From: a bacterium
GTDB lineage: Bacteria > Patescibacteriota > Gracilibacteria > Absconditabacterales > Absconditicoccaceae
DNA length: 45,399 nt
Direction of reading: 5' to 3'
Assembly: GCA_020631605.1 (NCBI GenBank)
Contig: JAHDGZ010000005.1
Span: 1 to 45,399 of the forward strand
This document shows positions 41,457 through 45,399 of the stretch, in pieces. A program made the translations under genes and the position numbers. Within the stretch, counting starts at the first letter, position 1. Each line of letters begins with the position of its first letter. Below the pieces are notes generated by a model. That model saw only the letters and a program-made list of their open reading frames with translations. It had not been told where the DNA came from and searched no databases.

Positions 41457-44400
41457 ATGAATAGAGAACAATGTATCCAACAACTAGCATTTACTTTTGA
41501 GACAAACCCTGGGTTACAGGATAATATTTCGCAATTGATGAATCGTGCTCGAGAGTCTAGTAAGGAGACATGTTTAGAGTTTTTTGACTTTTCGATCAGT
41601 AGGGTGAAGATTGTAGTAGAGTCATTTGATTGAACTATCCCTCCAGAGCCAGGTCCACTTCCAGAGGTAGTAGCTGATACAGGAGCTACACACGCTGCAC
41701 CTGATGTGATAGAGTGAGCAACATCGTGGATGGCATCAATGAATGCCTGAAGCATGGAATGACTATTGAAGCGAGTGTGATTGTTTGTCGGTTGAATTGT
41801 GCTGATTCTTATTATTCGATACTTGATCAAATATCTCTCAAGGTTTTTCTACGATGTGTTGAATGCACATAGGATCATGTACATGAAAGTTATTCTCCCT
41901 AGAGGAGATAGTAAGTCTGATCGTGATCAGCAAAAAGAAATTGCCAAGGATATGAATGAAAAAATTGGAAGAATGACACAAGTCTTTACTAATCTACATA
42001 AACTTGGTGAGTTGTCTGTATCTGAGAAAATCCTGTATACATTTTTTGATAAACCTAAAGTTACTCTCATACTTCATTTCGAGAAATGACAGTTGTATTT
42101 TGTTGTAGGAACTTATCCAGAATATAAAGATATTTTAGAAGGTGCTATCTCTGCTCAATATGCAGATGCATCTATAGAGACGATTCCAAAGCCTCGTATG
42201 TTTTCAAAAAAACATTATGAAATTATACCAATGCAGCCAGAGAAGGATTCAGTATATCCTATTAGAGTATTCAAACAATCTCCCGATGATCCATTGAATA
42301 ATGTGATTGATAGTATTGGAAAAGTACCTCGTAAGGATACTTTTAGTATTGTGATTCCTATCAAACCTGTAGGTGATGGTTTTAATAAAAAAGCAAAAGC
42401 ATTTGCAGACGCATTGTATAAGCAAGATGACTCTGCTGTTGAGAGTGTTGCACGGTGGAAATATCTGCTTATGCCATGGAAATTTATTGGCTTTCTTGTG
42501 AAGTGACCATCTGAGTCATTATTGTCAAAGTGAGGAGATAAATGATGAGGATATGTTCGTATGGTAAAAGCAGAGGAGGATGCATTGAATGTTATAGGTG
42601 AGGAAGCTACTTATCAAGCGTTCAAATCAGGAATTTTGATTATAAGTTCATCAGATTCCAAACAAGAATGTACTGATAACGTGTATAATATGATTGGGAC
42701 ATTCAATGTCTATACGCATGAATACAATAACTGATTAGATCATCCTGAACGGTTGTCTGATGTTTTTGGTAGTATCATGAAACCATTGTGGAAATTTGCT
42801 GCCATGTTTCACCTGCCAAGTTTTTTCTTCAAACACAATATCTTTAGTGTGAATGAGTTAACCTCATTATTTCACTTTCCTGATGGAATTTATAACCGTG
42901 CTCCTATTATTGAGTGGGCTGAATATAAGACTTTGGCACCACCAGATAACCTTCCAGAATTCAAAGAAGATAATGGGTATGTCATGAGTGGAATTGTAGC
43001 TGAATCGTTTAAGAAATGAAAGATATCAGAGATACTCAAAGATTATGAAGGAGATCGATCAGTGGGAGAAAAAATAGTAGAAGAAAAAGAATTGTTTCCT
43101 ATTGAGAAATTTACTCAGAAGCAATTAGAGTGAAAAGAAATCATCGAGCAAGATGGGAAGAAGATGGTAGAATGAATCAAGAAAAAGAAAGTACGTGGAT
43201 ATAAACTCTACAAAGACTGAGTCTTGCTGTGAGTGAATATTTATAGAAACTCTTTCAAACCGGTCTATATGAAAAGAGATGATAGGACGAGACATCACTA
43301 TGTTATTGGAAAATCTGGTACAGGTAAATCTGTGTATCTACAATTTCTTGCTAGACAAGATGTCTGGAATGGAGATGGAATCTGCTTGATTGATCCTCAT
43401 GGAGACCTGGCAGAAGAGATGCTTGAATACATACCTAAAGAGAGAGCTAAGGATGTCATCTATTTTGATGCTGGAAATGAGGATAGACCGATGGGTCTTA
43501 ATCTCTATGAAATTAATTCAGTAGATGAAGCCGATAGAACGGTAAATGACGCAACGGAGATGTTCATCAAGATGTTTGGTCCAGAAATTTTTGGTCCACG
43601 TATACAAGAGTACTTTAAGTTTGGAAGTTTGACTCTCTTGGAAGACTTTGAGGATAGACCAACTATTCTGGATGTTCCTCGTTTGTTTACTGATGATGCA
43701 TTCAGAGAGTATAAAACCAAGAAGGTTAAAAATCCTGTAGTGAAAAACTTCTGGGAAAAAACATATAATTCTATGGGAGATAGAGAAAAACAAGAAATCA
43801 TTCCGTACTTTACCTCTAAGTTTGTCTCGTTTAATACCAATAGACTGATTAGAAATATCATCTGACAAACCAAATCTGCCTTCACTTTTGAGGATGTGAT
43901 GAACAATCAGAAGATACTATTGATTAACCTCAGTAAAGGAAAGATTGGTGAGATGAATGCACAGTTGCTTGGTATGATTATTGTATCAAAAATTTACAAT
44001 GCAGCAATGGCTAGACAAAATATTGCCAAGAAGGACCGTAAGGATTTTTATCTTTACGTGGATGAGTTCCAAAACTTTGTCACTGATACATTTGCAGATA
44101 TCTTATCTGAGGCAAGAAAATATAGACTTAACTTAGTGATGGCTCACCAGTATATTGCTCAGCTAGATTCTAATGCAGGAAGTAATATAGGAGAAGGAAA
44201 GAGTAAGGTAAGAGATGCTGTTTTTGGTAATGTGTGAACAATGCAATCTTTTAAGATTGGTGCTAATGATGCAGAGTTTATGGAGAAGGAATATGCGCCG
44301 GTGTTGGGTGCTCAAGATATAGTCTGAATAGCGAACTATAAGACGTATACTAAATTGAATATAGACAATAGTACTACTCGTGTCTTTAGTATGAACAGTA

Positions 44401-44726
44401 TCTTCTCAAAAGATTATAGGAACAAAAAAATAGCCTGAATTCTCCAGGAATACAGTGCTAAAAAATATGGAAGAAAGAGAGAGTTTGTAGATGCAGAGAT
44501 AGAGGCTAGACTAGGAATTAGTGTTGATGAGTCTGCACTAGATTGATTGGATGCAGCTAGTTGAGATTGATCAGAGAATCTGACAGTTGATACTGATGAG
44601 AACAATGTAGAAGTTCCTGGTACTCAGGATATTGCTAACAAACAAACAGTACAAAAGATAACTCCAGCTGACAAATCTAGTGATGATTTAGTGGAAGAAA
44701 AACCTTCACAGGAAGATTGAGCGTAG
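41457..44726 (+). CDS. Type IV secretion coupling ATPase (VirD4/TraD-type) with large N-terminal region
   Basis: 1089 residues. A membrane helix near 108-125 (LFVGGIVLILIIRYLIKYL) separates a short N-terminal part from a region of about 450 residues of unknown type. The motor domain follows: Walker A IGKSGTGKS (Lys624), CLIDPHGDLAEEML, Walker B LYVDEFQNF (Asp869, Glu870), and ANDAEFMEKEYAPVLG, as in VirD4/TraG/HerA-like coupling proteins that bring DNA or protein to a type IV channel. ATG 41457 is chosen; a longer frame opens at 41358 but its first 33 residues are Cys-rich and look non-coding. Thirty or so glycines are TGA. Confidence 0.88.
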
Positions 44727-44754
44727 CCTGTTTATTGTATTGAGATGACTTGTT

Positions 44755-45399
44755 ATGAAACTGCGTTATAAGCAGCATGAAACAACACCACCCACTATTG
44801 AAAATTTTGCTGAATCATTGTGATGATTGCATACATCAGTGGAAAAATGATTACTCTTGTCTACGGGTTTTCCGAATAGAGAAGTTTTTGAGAATATTAA
44901 AAAATACCTCAATCCTGAGCTTCAATCATGGGAGCAGTGGTCTCTGTTTGTTAACAAAAGTATCGTTTTAGCGAACAAGATCGGTGTTGAACCGAATGAC
45001 TTATTGTGGCTGATTTCGTTTGAATCATATACAGTCAAAAATCCTAGGAGGTATTTTGATACTGGTTATCATAATGCTGTATGAGACATAGCTTGATTGC
45101 TTTCGTTTAGAGAAAGTTGAGTTAAAATAGAAGCATTTGCTATTTTATTATGAAAGGAGTCAAAGTCAGATGTAGAATTGGAGGACATAGTATGATTGGA
45201 TGCATTAAAGCAGTTGGATTTTATTGAGGCCTATCTTCAACATTGGATAGATATCAAAAACCTCACAACGCCTATTTCTTTTTCTGATTTGTATTTACTC
45301 ATTTGGTCTCCTAAATATCTTGGTGTACCAGATGAAGAAGTAGTGGCTGCATGAGAATGATCCGACTATATTGCTGATATTGATAAACAAATTGTTGCT
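44755..45399 (+). CDS. Lysozyme/lytic-transglycosylase-like protein (partial)
   Basis: First 215 residues; runs off the right edge. VLANKIGVEPNDLLWLISFESYT resembles the start of a phage-type lytic transglycosylase/lysozyme fold with Glu in ISFES as a candidate acid. Later QLDFIEAYLQHWIDI and LYLLIWSPKYLG match the spacing of such proteins. It follows the coupling ATPase by 28 bases, so it may open peptidoglycan for the secretion machine (inference). Several TGA glycines. Confidence 0.7.

Noticed and set aside
1-45399. TGA as selenocysteine or Trp
   Set aside because: Too many in-frame TGAs, at family Gly positions; no SECIS-like pattern was apparent, and the tRNA-Trp here has a CCA anticodon, which reads only UGG.
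1-45399. CRISPR array, insertion sequence or prophage
   Set aside because: No regularly spaced repeats, transposase motifs, inverted terminal repeats or phage structural genes were seen.

Overview
The window is AT-rich bacterial DNA that reads sensibly only if TGA is glycine (NCBI translation table 25). Thioredoxin, GreA, SecG, DnaG, VirB4, a photolyase and many other genes carry in-frame TGA exactly where their families have Gly. All 48 coding regions with a visible end stop at TAA (33) or TAG (15), none at TGA. A release factor 1 gene (TAA/TAG reader) is present and no RF2 is seen. This points to Candidate Phyla Radiation bacteria of the Absconditabacteria (SR1) or Gracilibacteria; the window alone does not separate the two. 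Without recoding, most genes look broken into fragments.

Layout. 1-2.7 kb, + strand: Nudix hydrolase, YgjP-type metalloprotease, thioredoxin, MscL, small membrane protein. 2.8-6.9 kb, - strand: type IV secretion operon (VirB4 ATPase and two membrane proteins). 7.0-10.7 kb, - strand: tRNA dihydrouridine synthase, inositol-monophosphatase-like enzyme, HD hydrolase and a helicase-less PriA. 10.8-13.9 kb, + strand: small membrane protein, alkyltransferase-like protein, glutamine amidotransferase, DnaG primase. 13.9-14.9 kb, - strand: uridine-kinase-like protein. 15.1-19.9 kb, + strand: SecG, solute-binding protein, RF1, a membrane protein, a possible HPF-like protein, GreA, then tRNA-Arg on the - strand. 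20.1-27.3 kb: an ASKHA-like protein (+), then FtsQ-like, DUF212 phosphatase, TopA, a cysteine-rich membrane HhH protein, an SLH protein and a secreted protein (all -).

27.4-30.9 kb, + strand: a tight photolyase operon with an iron-sulfur photolyase/cryptochrome, a 79-aa unknown, a DUF2256 zinc protein, a second photolyase-like protein with permuted domain order, and the ribosome-rescue hydrolase ArfB. 30.9-34.9 kb: NAD(P)-binding protein, secreted protein, hemolysin III, tRNA-Trp, RNase P RNA and small proteins. 34.9-37.3 kb, + strand: pseudouridine synthase, RnpA, AI-2E-type permease. 37.4-41.2 kb, - strand: LytM/lysozyme-like coiled-coil protein, sortase, two unknowns. 41.4 kb to the end, + strand: large type IV coupling ATPase and a truncated lysozyme-like gene.

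Taken together this is mainly housekeeping DNA (replication, translation, RNA processing, DNA repair) bordered at both ends by parts of a conjugation/secretion machine and wall-cutting enzymes, as expected in a small episymbiotic or predatory cell. No CRISPR array, insertion sequence or prophage was seen, and no gene-free stretch exceeds 300 bases.
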